DNA of 64,000 nucleotides from Bradyrhizobium sp. WSM3983 (GTDB lineage Bacteria; Pseudomonadota; Alphaproteobacteria; Rhizobiales; Xanthobacteraceae): assembly GCF_000473045.1 (NCBI RefSeq), contig NZ_AXAY01000007.1, positions 94,644 to 158,643 of the forward strand, written 5' to 3'. The notes beneath the pieces are model-generated. The model did not search any database, was not told where the DNA came from, and was given only the letters and a program-made list of their open reading frames with translations. The translations under genes and the position numbers were made by a program. Below, one piece after another: positions 27,032 to 36,024 of the stretch; position 1 is the stretch's first letter, and the number at the start of each line of letters is the position of its first letter.

Positions 27032-28008
27032 AAGGCCTGCCGCCCGTCCTGATCACGGCCATCGTTCTCGTCGCGGGCTTCGCAGCTTGCGCGGTGCAGT
27101 TTCCCAACATCGCCTCCACCCGCGTGGTCGGCAACCTCCTGACCGACAATGCCTTCCTCGGCATCGTCGCGACCGGCATGACCTTCGTCATCATCTCCGG
27201 CGGCATCGATCTCTCGGTCGGCTCGGTGATCGGATTCACCACAGTGTTCGTGGCGCTCGCGATCGAGCGCTGGGGCGTGCCGCCGCTGGTCGCGTTCGTC
27301 GCCATCCTCGCGCTCTCGGCGGCCTTTGGCGCCGCGATGGGCGCGATCATCCATGTCTTCGACCTGCCGCCTTTCATCGTCACGCTCGCCGGCATGTTTC
27401 TGGCGCGCGGCGCCAGCTTCCTGCTCTCGACGGAATCGGTGCCGATCACCGCGCCGGTTTATTCGACCGTGTCCGACTTCGCGTTGCGCATGCCCGGTGG
27501 CGGGCGTTTGAGCGCGATCGCGATCATCATGCTCGCCATCGTGATCGGCGGCGTCTTGCTGCTGCAACTCACCCGGTTCGGCGCCAATGTCCATGCGCTC
27601 GGCGGCAGCCGGGCGACTGCCAGCCTGATGGGCGTCGCGGTCGGCAAGATGACGGTGAAGATCTACATGCTATCGAGCCTGCTCGCGGGCATCGCCGGCA
27701 TCGTGTTCTCTTTCTACACCAGCGCCGGCTATTCTCTCTCCGCCGTCGGCGTCGAGCTCGACACAATTGCAGCCGTTGTCATCGGCGGCACGCTGCTCAC
27801 GGGCGGGCAGGGCTCGGTGATCGGCACCTTCCTCGGCGTGCTGATCCAGGGCATGATCCAGACCTACATCAATTTCGACGGCACGCTGTCGAGCTGGTGG
27901 ACCAAGATCGCGACCGGCGTCTTGCTGTTCGCCTTTATCGCGCTGCAGCAGGGGCTGGTCGCGCTGGCGCGCCGGCCGGCGGCGAAGCGCGCGGGAGCCG
28001 TCTCATGA
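27028..28008 (+). CDS. yjfF: Sugar ABC transporter permease, YjfF-type
   Basis: 326 residues, multi-spanning. FVIISGGIDLSVGSVIGFTTV (about 51-71) is the CUT2 permease loop, ALGGSRATASLMGV is the likely ATPase-coupling helix, and AAVVIGGTLLTGGQGSVIGT follows. The pairing of two different permeases is characteristic of the YtfRT-YjfF system. The stop overlaps the regulator gene by 4 bp. Confidence 0.9.
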   Translation: MKGLPPVLITAIVLVAGFAACAVQFPNIASTRVVGNLLTDNAFLGIVATGMTFVIISGGIDLSVGSVIGFTTVFVALAIERWGVPPLVAFVAILALSAAFGAAMGAIIHVFDLPPFIVTLAGMFLARGASFLLSTESVPITAPVYSTVSDFALRMPGGGRLSAIAIIMLAIVIGGVLLLQLTRFGANVHALGGSRATASLMGVAVGKMTVKIYMLSSLLAGIAGIVFSFYTSAGYSLSAVGVELDTIAAVVIGGTLLTGGQGSVIGTFLGVLIQGMIQTYINFDGTLSSWWTKIATGVLLFAFIALQQGLVALARRPAAKRAGAVS

Positions 28009-28772
28009 CCTCGCGCATCGTCGTCATTCCGACACCACGGGCCCATTCCAACCACGCGGAGGTCGCGCGCTCGATCGGCGTCGACATCATCGCTGGCCGC
28101 TATGCGGAAGGGGTGCGGCTTCCGGGTGATGCCGAGCTGACGGCGATGTTCGGCGTGTCGCGGCCGGTGCTGCGCGAGAGCGTGAAGACGCTCGTGGCCA
28201 AGGGGCTTTTGACCACCAAGGCGCGGGTCGGCACCGTCGTGCGCGAGCGCGCTGCGTGGAACATGTTTGATGCCGACGTGCTGGCCTGGCATCTCGACGC
28301 CGGTATCGACAGGCGTTTTCTCAACGACCTCGCCGAGATCCGCCTCGCGGTCGAGCCGCGCGCGGCAGCGCTCGCGGCCACGCGCCGTTCGGAGGAGGAC
28401 ATCGCCGAGCTTCAGCGCAGCATGGACCGCATGCGGCACGAGACGTCCGAGTCCGTCGGCTTTGCCGATGCCGACCTCGCCGTGCACCTTGCGGTGGCGC
28501 GAGCATCCGGCAATCTGTTCATGCGCTCCATCGGTCATGTGATCGAGGCTGCCTTGCGTGCGGCTTTCATGCTCAGTGCACCGGCCGGGTCGGAGGACCG
28601 CGAGATCGCCTTGGTCTGGCACCAGAAGATCGTCGACTCGATCGCAACCGGTGATGCCGACGCGGCGGCCGAGGCGATGGCCTTCGTCATTCACAACGGC
28701 ATGCGCCGGCATCAGGGAGTGGCGGCCGAAACAGCACCGGCGGCACCTGCAGAATCTGGAGAAAGTTCGTGA
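28005..28772 (+). CDS. FadR/GntR-family transcriptional regulator
   Basis: 255 residues. The GntR winged helix is near residues 30-85 (GVRLPGDAELTAMFGVSRPV, then RESVKTLVAKGLL), followed by an FCD ligand domain with the usual Asp/His metal-binding positions (DLAVHLAVARASGN; VWHQKIVDSIATGD; MRRH). It is embedded in the operon between permease and sugar dehydrogenase with 4-bp overlaps on both sides, so it very probably regulates the operon, with a sugar acid as the likely inducer; DgoR-type galactonate regulators belong to the same subfamily. The palindrome at 23289 is the best operator candidate. Confidence 0.88.
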   Translation: MTSRIVVIPTPRAHSNHAEVARSIGVDIIAGRYAEGVRLPGDAELTAMFGVSRPVLRESVKTLVAKGLLTTKARVGTVVRERAAWNMFDADVLAWHLDAGIDRRFLNDLAEIRLAVEPRAAALAATRRSEEDIAELQRSMDRMRHETSESVGFADADLAVHLAVARASGNLFMRSIGHVIEAALRAAFMLSAPAGSEDREIALVWHQKIVDSIATGDADAAAEAMAFVIHNGMRRHQGVAAETAPAAPAESGESS

Positions 28773-29695
28773 CAACCTTTCGCATCGCCATCGTCGGCTT
28801 CGGCAAGATCGCGCGCGACCAGCATGTCGGCGCGATCGCCGCGACGCCGGGCGCCATGCTAGCCGCCGTTGCCAGCCGTAACGCGTCGCTGCCGGGCCTG
28901 CCGCATTTTGCGACCATCGAGGAGCTGCTGGAGAAGGGCCCGGAGATCGATGCGGTGTCGCTCTGCACACCGCCGCAGGTGCGACGCGCCCAGGCCGCTG
29001 CGGCGCTCGCCGCCGGCAAGCATGTCATGCTGGAGAAGCCGCCCGGCATCGGCGTTGCCGAGCTCGACCCGCTGACCGCGATGGCGGCAGACGCAAAGCG
29101 CACTTTGTTTGCGACCTGGCATTCGCGCCATGCCCCCGCGGTCGAGCCAGCCCGCGAATGGCTGGCTACGCGCAGGATCAAGTCGGTGCACATCAATTGG
29201 AAGGAAGACGTCCGTGTCTGGCATCCCGGCCAGGCCTGGATTTGGGAACCCGGCGGGCTCGGCGTGTTCGATCCCGGTATCAACGCGCTCTCGATCCTGA
29301 CCCGCATCCTGCCAAGGCCGGTGTTCGTCACCGCGGCTGAGCTTGCTTTTCCGGCCAATTGCCAGTCGCCGATTGCCGCCAATCTGACGCTGACCGACAT
29401 CAGCGACCTGCCGATCACGGCAGAGTTCGACTTTCGCCAGACCGGGCCGCAGAGCTGGGACATCGTCGCGGAAACCGATCAGGGTCGGATGACATTGTCC
29501 CGCGGTGGCAGGATCATGGAGGTCGACGGCAAGGTTGTTGCCGACGCGCCCGATGAGGAATATCGAGAGCTGTACCGGCACTTCGTCAAGCTCGCGGAGT
29601 CCGGCGCGAGCGATGTCGACCTGGCACCGCTTCGTCTCGTCGCCGACGCTTTCCTGCTCGGCAAGCGTAACATCGTCGAACCGTTTGTGGACTAG
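28769..29695 (+). CDS. D-galactose/L-arabinose 1-dehydrogenase (Gfo/Idh/MocA family)
   Basis: 308 residues. N-terminal Rossmann motif IAIVGFGKIARDQHVGAI, then SLCTPPQVRR and GKHVMLEKPP with the family lysine. The segment FATWHSRHAPAVEPAREWLA and SVHINWKEDVRVWHPGQAWI, then GVFDPGINALSIL, is typical of the galactose and arabinose 1-dehydrogenases of pseudomonads and Azospirillum. It oxidises the aldose to its lactone with NAD(P), the first step of a non-phosphorylated route. It overlaps the regulator gene by 4 bp; epimerase and lactonase follow. Confidence 0.85.
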   Translation: MTTFRIAIVGFGKIARDQHVGAIAATPGAMLAAVASRNASLPGLPHFATIEELLEKGPEIDAVSLCTPPQVRRAQAAAALAAGKHVMLEKPPGIGVAELDPLTAMAADAKRTLFATWHSRHAPAVEPAREWLATRRIKSVHINWKEDVRVWHPGQAWIWEPGGLGVFDPGINALSILTRILPRPVFVTAAELAFPANCQSPIAANLTLTDISDLPITAEFDFRQTGPQSWDIVAETDQGRMTLSRGGRIMEVDGKVVADAPDEEYRELYRHFVKLAESGASDVDLAPLRLVADAFLLGKRNIVEPFVD

Positions 29696-29697
29696 AC

Positions 29698-30774
29698 ATG
29701 GCGAGCGCCAAGATAGCAAAAGACGTTTTCGGAACGCTGCCGGACGGACGCAATGTCGAGCGGATCGTGCTGCGCGGGGAGGGCGGGTTTGAGGCCCGCA
29801 TCATCACCCATGGCGCGGTGATCCAGGCGTTGATCGCGCCGGACGCCAGGGGCAGCTATGACGACGTCGTGCTCGGCCATGACGCCTTCGCCGGCTATCT
29901 CGCCGAGCGGAAGTTTTTTGGTGCCACAGTCGGCCGCTACGCCAACCGCATCGCCAACGGGGAGTTCTCGCTCGATGGCGAGACGTTCCAGCTTCCAATC
30001 AATAACGGCCCGAATGCGCTGCATGGTGGCCTCGACGGCTTCGACCGCAAGCTCTGGGACATTGCCGAGCTCGACGACGGCGCCAACCCTGCGGTCACGC
30101 TGACCTACACCAGCCCGCATGGCGAGGAGAATTATCCTGGCAAGCTCGATGTGCGGTTGACCTATCGCGTCACCGGCTCGGCCGAGCTGTCGCTGATGAT
30201 GGAGGCACGGACCGACCGGCCGACCATCGTCAACCTGACCAACCACAGCTTCTTCAATCTGGAAGGCGCGACTTCAGGCACGCCCACCCTCGACCACAGG
30301 CTGATGGTCAAGGCCGATCATTTCCTGGCCATCGACCCCACCGCGATCCCGCTGCCCGAGCCGCCGCGCGTGGTGGCTGGCACACCGTTCGACTTCCGGG
30401 AGGCCCGCGCCGTCGGCGCGCGCATCCGCGAGAGCAATCAGCAATTGCTCAACGGCAAGGGCTATGATCACACCTATTGTCTCGCGCGTGACGGCAAGCT
30501 CGCGTTCGCGGCCCGGCTGGAGGCCCCGCGCTCGGGGCGGATCATGGAGCTGTTCACCGATCAGCCCGGCCTTCAGGTCTATTCCGGCAACTATCTCGAC
30601 GGCACGATCTCGGGCAAAGGCGGCAAGCTGATCCGACAGTCGGACGCGTTGTGCCTGGAGCCGCACATGTGGCCGAATTCGCCGAACCGGCCGGACTTTC
30701 CGAGCCCGCGCCTCGATCCTGGCGGCGTCTATCGCCATCACACCGTCTATCGCTTCGCCGTGAGGGCGCCATGA
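29698..30774 (+). CDS. galM: Aldose 1-epimerase
   Basis: 358 residues. It interconverts alpha and beta anomers of aldoses, providing the beta form used by the dehydrogenase encoded just before it. Conserved parts are FGATVGRYANRIANGEF (about 78-94), NNGPNALHGGLDGFDRKLW with the catalytic region histidine, LTNHSFFNLEG with the second histidine, DHTYCL, and DALCLEPHMWPNSPNRPDFP near the C-terminus carrying the catalytic glutamate. No signal peptide, so cytoplasmic. It overlaps the lactonase gene by 4 bp. Confidence 0.92.
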   Translation: MASAKIAKDVFGTLPDGRNVERIVLRGEGGFEARIITHGAVIQALIAPDARGSYDDVVLGHDAFAGYLAERKFFGATVGRYANRIANGEFSLDGETFQLPINNGPNALHGGLDGFDRKLWDIAELDDGANPAVTLTYTSPHGEENYPGKLDVRLTYRVTGSAELSLMMEARTDRPTIVNLTNHSFFNLEGATSGTPTLDHRLMVKADHFLAIDPTAIPLPEPPRVVAGTPFDFREARAVGARIRESNQQLLNGKGYDHTYCLARDGKLAFAARLEAPRSGRIMELFTDQPGLQVYSGNYLDGTISGKGGKLIRQSDALCLEPHMWPNSPNRPDFPSPRLDPGGVYRHHTVYRFAVRAP

Positions 30775-31652
30775 TGGAAGAGGTGCCGACCTCCGTTCTG
30801 TCCGCCGAACACTGTCACCTCGGCGAGGGGCCGACCTATGACGTCACCACCGACACCGCCTGGTGGTTCGACATTCGCGAGGGACGTCTGTTCGAGGCGC
30901 ATCTTGGCAGCGGCGCGATCCGCATCCACGCGCTCGGCCGGATGGCGAGCGCGCTCGGGCGGATCGATGCCGAGCGCCAGCTGCTCGTCGCGGAAGATGG
31001 TTGTTACATCCGCACGCTCGCCGATAGCGCGATGACGTTGTTCTGTCCGCTCGAAGCGGACAATCCCGCGACGCGTTCCAATGATTGCCGCGTGCACCAA
31101 TCCGGCACGTTCTGGATCGGCACCATGGGACGCAAGGCCGAACGAGGGCTAGGGGCGATCTACGCGCTCCACCGCGGCAAGATCTCGACGCTGTTTCCGG
31201 GCATCAGCATTCCCAACTCGATTTGCTTCTCGCCGGATGGCGCGACAGGCTACTTCACCGATACCGCGCGCGCCGTGCTTTATGCAGTGCCACTCAATCC
31301 CGCCACCGGCCTTCCGCGCGGTGAGCCGGAGGTGCTGTTGCGCCATACCGGCATCGGCGGCCTCGACGGCTCGGTGTGCGATGCCGACGGGCAGATCTGG
31401 AACGCCTGCTGGGGCGCCAGCCGGATTGACGTGTACTCGCCGCAAGGGGAGCGCTTGCGTTCGCTGCGTGTTCCGGCCAAGCAGGCGAGCTGTCCTGCCT
31501 TCGTCGGCCCGGATCTGTCGCGTCTGCTCGTCACCTCCGCTTGGCAGGATATGGACGCGGAGGCGCGCGCCGCCGACTCGCAGGCCGGCTGCACTTTTGT
31601 GCTACAAGCCTCCGCGCGCGGTCGCGCGGAGCCCGACGTCAAGCTAGCATAG
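30771..31652 (+). CDS. SMP-30/gluconolactonase-family sugar lactonase
   Basis: 293 residues forming a six-bladed propeller. Metal-binding residues appear in order: Glu in HLGEGPTYD, Asn in RSNDCRVHQSGTFWIGTM, Asn in GISIPNSICFSPDG and Asp in GLDGSVCDADGQIWNACWG. It hydrolyses the lactone made by the 28769 dehydrogenase to the open sugar acid (galactonate or arabonate). It is the last gene of the first sugar operon; the acid dehydratase expected next in the pathway is not encoded in the window. Confidence 0.9.
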   Translation: MMEEVPTSVLSAEHCHLGEGPTYDVTTDTAWWFDIREGRLFEAHLGSGAIRIHALGRMASALGRIDAERQLLVAEDGCYIRTLADSAMTLFCPLEADNPATRSNDCRVHQSGTFWIGTMGRKAERGLGAIYALHRGKISTLFPGISIPNSICFSPDGATGYFTDTARAVLYAVPLNPATGLPRGEPEVLLRHTGIGGLDGSVCDADGQIWNACWGASRIDVYSPQGERLRSLRVPAKQASCPAFVGPDLSRLLVTSAWQDMDAEARAADSQAGCTFVLQASARGRAEPDVKLA

Positions 31653-31726
31653 GAGATCCGAAGCCGACCTCTACCGACGTACTGGACGAAACCAAGAAAC
31701 AGTCTGACACCCAAAGGGAGTAAAGC

Positions 31727-32800
31727 ATGTTGAAATTGAAGACGACATTTCTTGCACTGGCGCTGGCCGGCGCCGCAACGTTGGCCGCGGGCGTCACCGC
31801 CTCAGCGCAGGACAAGGCCACCGTCGGCATCGCCATGCCGACGAAATCCTCGGCGCGCTGGATCGACGACGGCAACAACATGGTCAAGGTGCTGAAGGAG
31901 CGCGGCTACAACACCGACCTGCAATATGCCGAGGACGACATTCCGAACCAGCTCTCGCAGGTCGAGAACATGGTGACCAAGGGCGCCAAGGCGCTCGTGA
32001 TCGCCGCGATCGACGGCACCACGCTGTCCGACGTGCTCAAGCAGGCCAAGGCCAAGGGCATCACCGTGATCGCCTATGACCGCCTGATCCGCGGCACGCC
32101 GAATGTCGACTATTACGCGACCTTCGACAATTTCCAGGTCGGCGTGCTCCAGGCGGAATCGATCGAGAAGGGGCTTGGCCTCAAGGAAGGCAAGGGCCCG
32201 TTCAACATCGAGCTGTTCGGCGGCTCGCCCGACGACAACAACGCCTACTTCTTCTACAACGGCGCGATGAGCGTGCTGAAGCCCTATATCGATAGCGGCA
32301 AGCTCGTGGTCGCCTCCGGTCAGATGGGCATGGACAAGGTCGCGACCTTGCGCTGGGACGGCGCCACCGCCCAGGCCCGTATGGACAATCTGCTCAGCGC
32401 CTACTACGGCAACAAGAAGGTCAACGCCGTGCTGTCGCCCTATGATGGCCTCTCGATCGGCATCATCTCCTCGCTGAAGGGCGTGGGCTATGGCAGCGCC
32501 GATCAGCCGATGCCGATCATCTCGGGCCAGGACGCCGAGGTTCCCTCGATCAAGGCCATGCTGCGCGGCGATCAGTACTCGACCATCTTCAAGGACACAC
32601 GTGATCTCGCCAAGGTGACCGCCGACATGGTCGACGCTGCGCTTGCCGGCAAGCAGGTCACGGTCAACGACACCAAGACCTACGAGAACGGCGCCAAGAC
32701 CGTGCCGTCCTACCTCCTCAAGCCGGTCGTGGTGTACAAGGACAATTGGGAGAAGGTCCTGGTCGAGAGCGGCTACTACAAGAAGTCGCAGTTCCAGTAA
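31727..32800 (+). CDS. chvE: Multiple-sugar-binding periplasmic protein ChvE
   Basis: 357 residues. Signal peptide with cleavage after TASA or TASAQ (about 28), then a sequence close to the Agrobacterium Chv[57 protein letters not shown] and [15 protein letters not shown]. ChvE binds arabinose, galactose, xylose, glucose and sugar acids in the periplasm and, in Agrobacterium, also signals to VirA; there is no virA here. A good AAAGGGAG site lies 8 bp before the ATG. It follows the lactonase by 74 bp. Confidence 0.93.
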   Translation: MLKLKTTFLALALAGAATLAAGVTASAQDKATVGIAMPTKSSARWIDDGNNMVKVLKERGYNTDLQYAEDDIPNQLSQVENMVTKGAKALVIAAIDGTTLSDVLKQAKAKGITVIAYDRLIRGTPNVDYYATFDNFQVGVLQAESIEKGLGLKEGKGPFNIELFGGSPDDNNAYFFYNGAMSVLKPYIDSGKLVVASGQMGMDKVATLRWDGATAQARMDNLLSAYYGNKKVNAVLSPYDGLSIGIISSLKGVGYGSADQPMPIISGQDAEVPSIKAMLRGDQYSTIFKDTRDLAKVTADMVDAALAGKQVTVNDTKTYENGAKTVPSYLLKPVVVYKDNWEKVLVESGYYKKSQFQ

Positions 32801-32819
32801 GGCTCTCTCTCTATCCTCT

Positions 32820-32847
32820 CCCTCTCCCCGTTCTTACGGGGAGAGGG
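32820..32847 (+). repeat. CTCTCCCC-type palindrome between chvE and gguA
   Basis: CCTCTCCCCG (32821-32830) and CGGGGAGAGG (32837-32846) are perfect arms around TTCTTA, extended by one outer C-G pair, 20 bp after the chvE stop. It belongs to the same family as 1281, 7734 and 23021. In this place it may protect the chvE message and reduce read-through to gguA. Confidence 0.7.
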
Positions 32848-32889
32848 GTAAGGGCTCTGTCCACACGGGCACTAAAGGACGTAACGACG

Positions 32890-34467
32890 ATGACCGCCAT
32901 GCTGGAGATGCGTAACGTCAGCAAGAGCTTTGCCGGTGTGCAGGCGCTGCGCGACGTCAACTTCTCGGTCGAAGCTGGCCAGATCCACGCCCTGGTCGGC
33001 GAGAACGGCGCCGGCAAATCGACCTTGATGAAGGTGCTGAGCGGCGTCTACCCGGCGGGCAGCTACGAAGGCACCATCGTCTTCGAAGGCGAGGAGCGCC
33101 GCTTCCGCGACATCAACGATTCCGAGGCGCTCGGCATCATCATCATCCACCAGGAGCTGGCGCTGATCCCGCTGATGTCGATCGCGGAAAACATTTTCCT
33201 GTCACATCCGCCGTCAAAATTCGGCGTGATCGATCGCGACGAGGTGTACCGGCGCACCCGCGACCTGCTTGCGCAGGTCGGCCTCAAGGAATCGCCGGAT
33301 ACGCTGATCACCGATCTCGGCGTCGGCAAGCAGCAGCTCGTCGAGATCGCCAAGGCGCTGTCCAAGCGCGTCCGGATGCTGATCCTGGACGAGCCGACCG
33401 CGAGCCTGAACGAGGCCGACAGCGCCGCCTTGCTGGAGCGCCTGATGAAATTCCGCGAGCAGGGCATCGGCTCGATCCTGATCTCGCACAAGCTCAACGA
33501 GGTCGCCCGAGTCGCCGATCACATCACCGTGCTGCGCGACGGCCGCACCGTCGACGGCATCGACTGTCGCGCCGAGCCGATCCAGGAAGACCGCATCATC
33601 CGCAGCATGGTCAATCGCGATCTCGCCCACCGCTTCCCCGAGCGCAGCGCGAAAATCGGCGAGTCCGTGCTCGACGTTTCGAACTGGTCGGTCTATCACC
33701 CCATCCATCCCGAGCGGCAGGTGATCAAGAACCTCAATTTCGGCGTCAAGCGCGGCGAGGTCGTCGGCATCGCCGGGCTGATGGGCGCCGGCCGCACCGA
33801 GTTCGCCATGAGCCTGTTCGGCCGGTCCTGGGGTACCAATATCAGCGGCCGCATCGCCCTCGAAGGCCGCGAGATCGCGCTGACGAGCGTCGCGGCTGCG
33901 ATCGATGCCGGCCTTGCCTATGTCACCGAGGACCGCAAGCAGCTCGGGCTGATCCTGGCCGACGACGTCCGGAAGAACATTACGCTGGCAAGCCTCAAAC
34001 AGGTCGCGCCGGGGCGGGTGATCGACGACATCGCCGAGCTGAAGGTCGCCAGCGACTACCGCAACCGCATGCGGATACGCTGTTCCGACGTCTACCAGGA
34101 GACCGGCCAGCTCTCCGGCGGGAACCAGCAGAAGGTGGTGCTGTCGAAGTGGCTGATGACCGACCCCAAGGTCCTGATCCTGGACGAGCCGACAAGGGGC
34201 ATCGACGTCGGTGCCAAATACGAGATTTACTGTATCATCAACGAGCTTGCGGAAGCCGGCCGCGGCGTGGTGGTGATCTCCTCGGAGATGCCCGAGCTGC
34301 TCGGCATCTGCGACCGCATCTGCGTCATGAACGACGGCGCCTTCGTCGGCGAGTTCCCGGGCGCCGAGGCCACACAGGAAAAGATCATGCGCGCCATCAT
34401 GCGCAACGAACGAAGCAACGGTAACGGCGCGGTCGAGGCCGCGGAGATGGGAGGATCGCAGCCATGA
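32890..34467 (+). CDS. gguA: Multiple-sugar ABC transporter ATP-binding protein
   Basis: 525 residues, two ABC domains in tandem. First: Walker A GENGAGKST (about 40-48), IIIHQELALIP (Q-loop), LILDEPTASLNE. Second: GLMGAGRTE degenerate Walker A, QLSGGNQQKVVLSKWL signature, LILDEPTRGIDVGAK. The combination with ChvE before and GguB after identifies the xylose/multiple-sugar importer known as gguAB (mmsAB) in rhizobia and Agrobacterium. The ATG at 32890 begins the family sequence; the open frame runs further upstream only through the palindrome. It overlaps gguB by 4 bp. Confidence 0.94.
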   Translation: MTAMLEMRNVSKSFAGVQALRDVNFSVEAGQIHALVGENGAGKSTLMKVLSGVYPAGSYEGTIVFEGEERRFRDINDSEALGIIIIHQELALIPLMSIAENIFLSHPPSKFGVIDRDEVYRRTRDLLAQVGLKESPDTLITDLGVGKQQLVEIAKALSKRVRMLILDEPTASLNEADSAALLERLMKFREQGIGSILISHKLNEVARVADHITVLRDGRTVDGIDCRAEPIQEDRIIRSMVNRDLAHRFPERSAKIGESVLDVSNWSVYHPIHPERQVIKNLNFGVKRGEVVGIAGLMGAGRTEFAMSLFGRSWGTNISGRIALEGREIALTSVAAAIDAGLAYVTEDRKQLGLILADDVRKNITLASLKQVAPGRVIDDIAELKVASDYRNRMRIRCSDVYQETGQLSGGNQQKVVLSKWLMTDPKVLILDEPTRGIDVGAKYEIYCIINELAEAGRGVVVISSEMPELLGICDRICVMNDGAFVGEFPGAEATQEKIMRAIMRNERSNGNGAVEAAEMGGSQP

Positions 34468-35654
34468 CCGACAAGACGGTTTCGCTGCCTGAGGAGCGCC
34501 GGCACGGCAGCTTCATCAAGAACAATCTACGCAACTACGGCATGCTGATGTCGTTGCTCGCGATCATGCTGTTCTTCCAGGTCATGACCGGCGGCACGCT
34601 GCTCCAGCCGCTCAACCTGACCAATCTGGTGCTGCAGAACAGCTACATCGTCATCATGGCGCTGGGTATGCTGCTGGTGATCGTGACGGGACATATCGAC
34701 CTGTCGGTCGGTTCGGTCGCAGGTTTCGTCGGTGCGGTCGCCGCTCTTCTCATGGTGACCTACAAGGTCGACTACACGCTCGCCTTTATCATCTGCCTCG
34801 CGGTCGGCGCGGCTATCGGCGCCGCGCAGGGCTATTGGGTGGCCTATTTCAAGATCCCATCCTTCATCGTGACCCTGGCCGGCATGCTGGTGTTCAAGGG
34901 CCTCGCGCTTGCCGTTTTGCAGGGCCAGTCGCTCGGCCCGTTCCCGTCAACCTTCCAGAAATTGTCGTCGGGCTTCATTCCGGAGCTGCTGCCTGAGGCC
35001 GGCACGCTGCATCCGACCTCCATGCTGATCGGCGCGGTGCTGGCGCTGGGGCTGGTCTATGCCAGCGCCAAGGGCCGCGCGCGTGAAGTCTCGCACGGTA
35101 TCGAGGTCGAGCCCTACGCATTCTTCCTCGGCAAGAGCGTCGTGCTCGCCTGCGCCGTGCTCTATTTCACCTACCTGATCGCGACTTATCGCGGCCTGCC
35201 GAACGTGCTCGTGATCATGAGCGCCCTGATTGCGCTCTATGGCTTCGTCACCCGCCGCACCATAGTCGGCCGGCAGATCTATGCGGTCGGCGGCAACGCC
35301 AAGGCGGCAGGCCTGTCGGGCATCAAGACCGAGCGGCTGACCTTCTTCACCTTCGTCAACATGGGCGCGCTGGCCGCGCTCGCCGGCCTCGTCTTCGCCG
35401 CGCGGCTCAACACCGCGACACCCAAGGCAGGTCTAGGATTCGAGCTCGACGTCATCGCCGCCTGCTTCATCGGCGGCGCCTCGGCCTATGGCGGCGTCGG
35501 GCGCGTCGGCGGCGCCGTGGTCGGCGCCATGATCATGGGCGTGATGAACAACGGCATGTCCATTCTCGGCATCGGCATCGACTACCAGCAGGTCATCAAG
35601 GGCCTGGTGCTGCTGGGTGCGGTGTGCATCGACGTGTATAATCAGCGCCGGTAA
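34464..35654 (+). CDS. gguB: Multiple-sugar ABC transporter permease
   Basis: 396 residues, about ten membrane helices. LLVIVTGHIDLSVGSVAGFVG (about 72-92) is the CUT2 permease loop; AVGGNAKAAGLSGIKTERL is the coupling region, and ACFIGGASAYGGVGRVGGAV lies near the C-terminus. It is longer than the YtfT/YjfF permeases, as is normal for XylH/GguB, and works as a homodimer with GguA. It ends the sugar block; a dispersed repeat follows. Confidence 0.94.
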   Translation: MTDKTVSLPEERRHGSFIKNNLRNYGMLMSLLAIMLFFQVMTGGTLLQPLNLTNLVLQNSYIVIMALGMLLVIVTGHIDLSVGSVAGFVGAVAALLMVTYKVDYTLAFIICLAVGAAIGAAQGYWVAYFKIPSFIVTLAGMLVFKGLALAVLQGQSLGPFPSTFQKLSSGFIPELLPEAGTLHPTSMLIGAVLALGLVYASAKGRAREVSHGIEVEPYAFFLGKSVVLACAVLYFTYLIATYRGLPNVLVIMSALIALYGFVTRRTIVGRQIYAVGGNAKAAGLSGIKTERLTFFTFVNMGALAALAGLVFAARLNTATPKAGLGFELDVIAACFIGGASAYGGVGRVGGAVVGAMIMGVMNNGMSILGIGIDYQQVIKGLVLLGAVCIDVYNQRR

Positions 35655-35671
35655 CCACATCGGGTCGTGCC

Positions 35672-35764
35672 GTAGGGTGGGCAAAGGCGCACTTGCCCCA
35701 TGCCCACCATCTTTCCACGACCTCGGCATGCGTGGGCGGCACGGGTCCGCCTTACCCACTCTAC
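35672..35764. repeat. Dispersed inverted repeat after gguB
   Basis: GTAGGGTGGGCAAAGGCG (35672-35689) and CGCCTTACCCACTCTAC (35748-35764) are imperfect inverted copies, with CATGCCCACCATC in the centre. This GTAGGGTGGGCAAAG type recurs between genes in Bradyrhizobium genomes. It separates the sugar block from the nor genes. Confidence 0.7.
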
Positions 35765-35772
35765 AGCCGCTG

Positions 35773-35928
35773 TTACTGTGTCGTGAACAGCACCGTCGCG
35801 ATCGCGACGGAGAGGCTCACCGCCGATACGGTTGCGACGGTCGACAGCACGCCCATCTTCCGTAGCGCGATGGCGAAAATGATGATGATCGGCGTCGCGG
35901 TCATCAGCCCGAGTTGTGCTTCGCTCAT
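35773..35928 (-). CDS. Small two-segment membrane peptide (51 aa), divergent from norE
   Basis: 51 residues from ATG 35928 to TAA. Two hydrophobic stretches are separated by ALRKMG: LMTATPIIIIFAIAL (about 8-22) and VLSTVATVSAVSLSVAIATVLF (about 27-48). GGAG lies 10 bp before the ATG. I do not recognise it. It stands head to head with norE across a palindrome of FNR type (35987-36002), so the two could share regulation. It could also be a chance open frame in a short gap. Confidence 0.45.
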   Translation of the reverse strand: MSEAQLGLMTATPIIIIFAIALRKMGVLSTVATVSAVSLSVAIATVLFTTQ

Positions 35929-35986
35929 CTCTTCGCCACTCCGTGAACCCCTGAGTCAGCTCTTACCGCGCTCCTGCGTCTCCCAG

Positions 35987-36002
35987 TTTGTCCTGCGACA
36001 AA
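35987..36002. promoter_or_regulatory. NnrR/FNR-type box upstream of norE
   Basis: TTTGTC (35987-35992) and GACAAA (35997-36002) are perfect arms around CTGC, giving the core TTGTCCTGCGACAA, which fits the TTG-N8-CAA pattern of Crp/Fnr proteins. Its centre is only 30 bp before the ATG at 36025 but 63 bp before the alternative ATG at 36058. It may also serve the divergent small gene. Confidence 0.6.
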
Positions 36003-36024
36003 TTCCGAGCTGGAGGGGTGGGCT

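Noticed and set aside
31727..32800. chvE as sign of Agrobacterium-type virulence
   Set aside because: chvE-gguAB is widespread in rhizobia as a sugar importer, and no vir or T-DNA gene is present.
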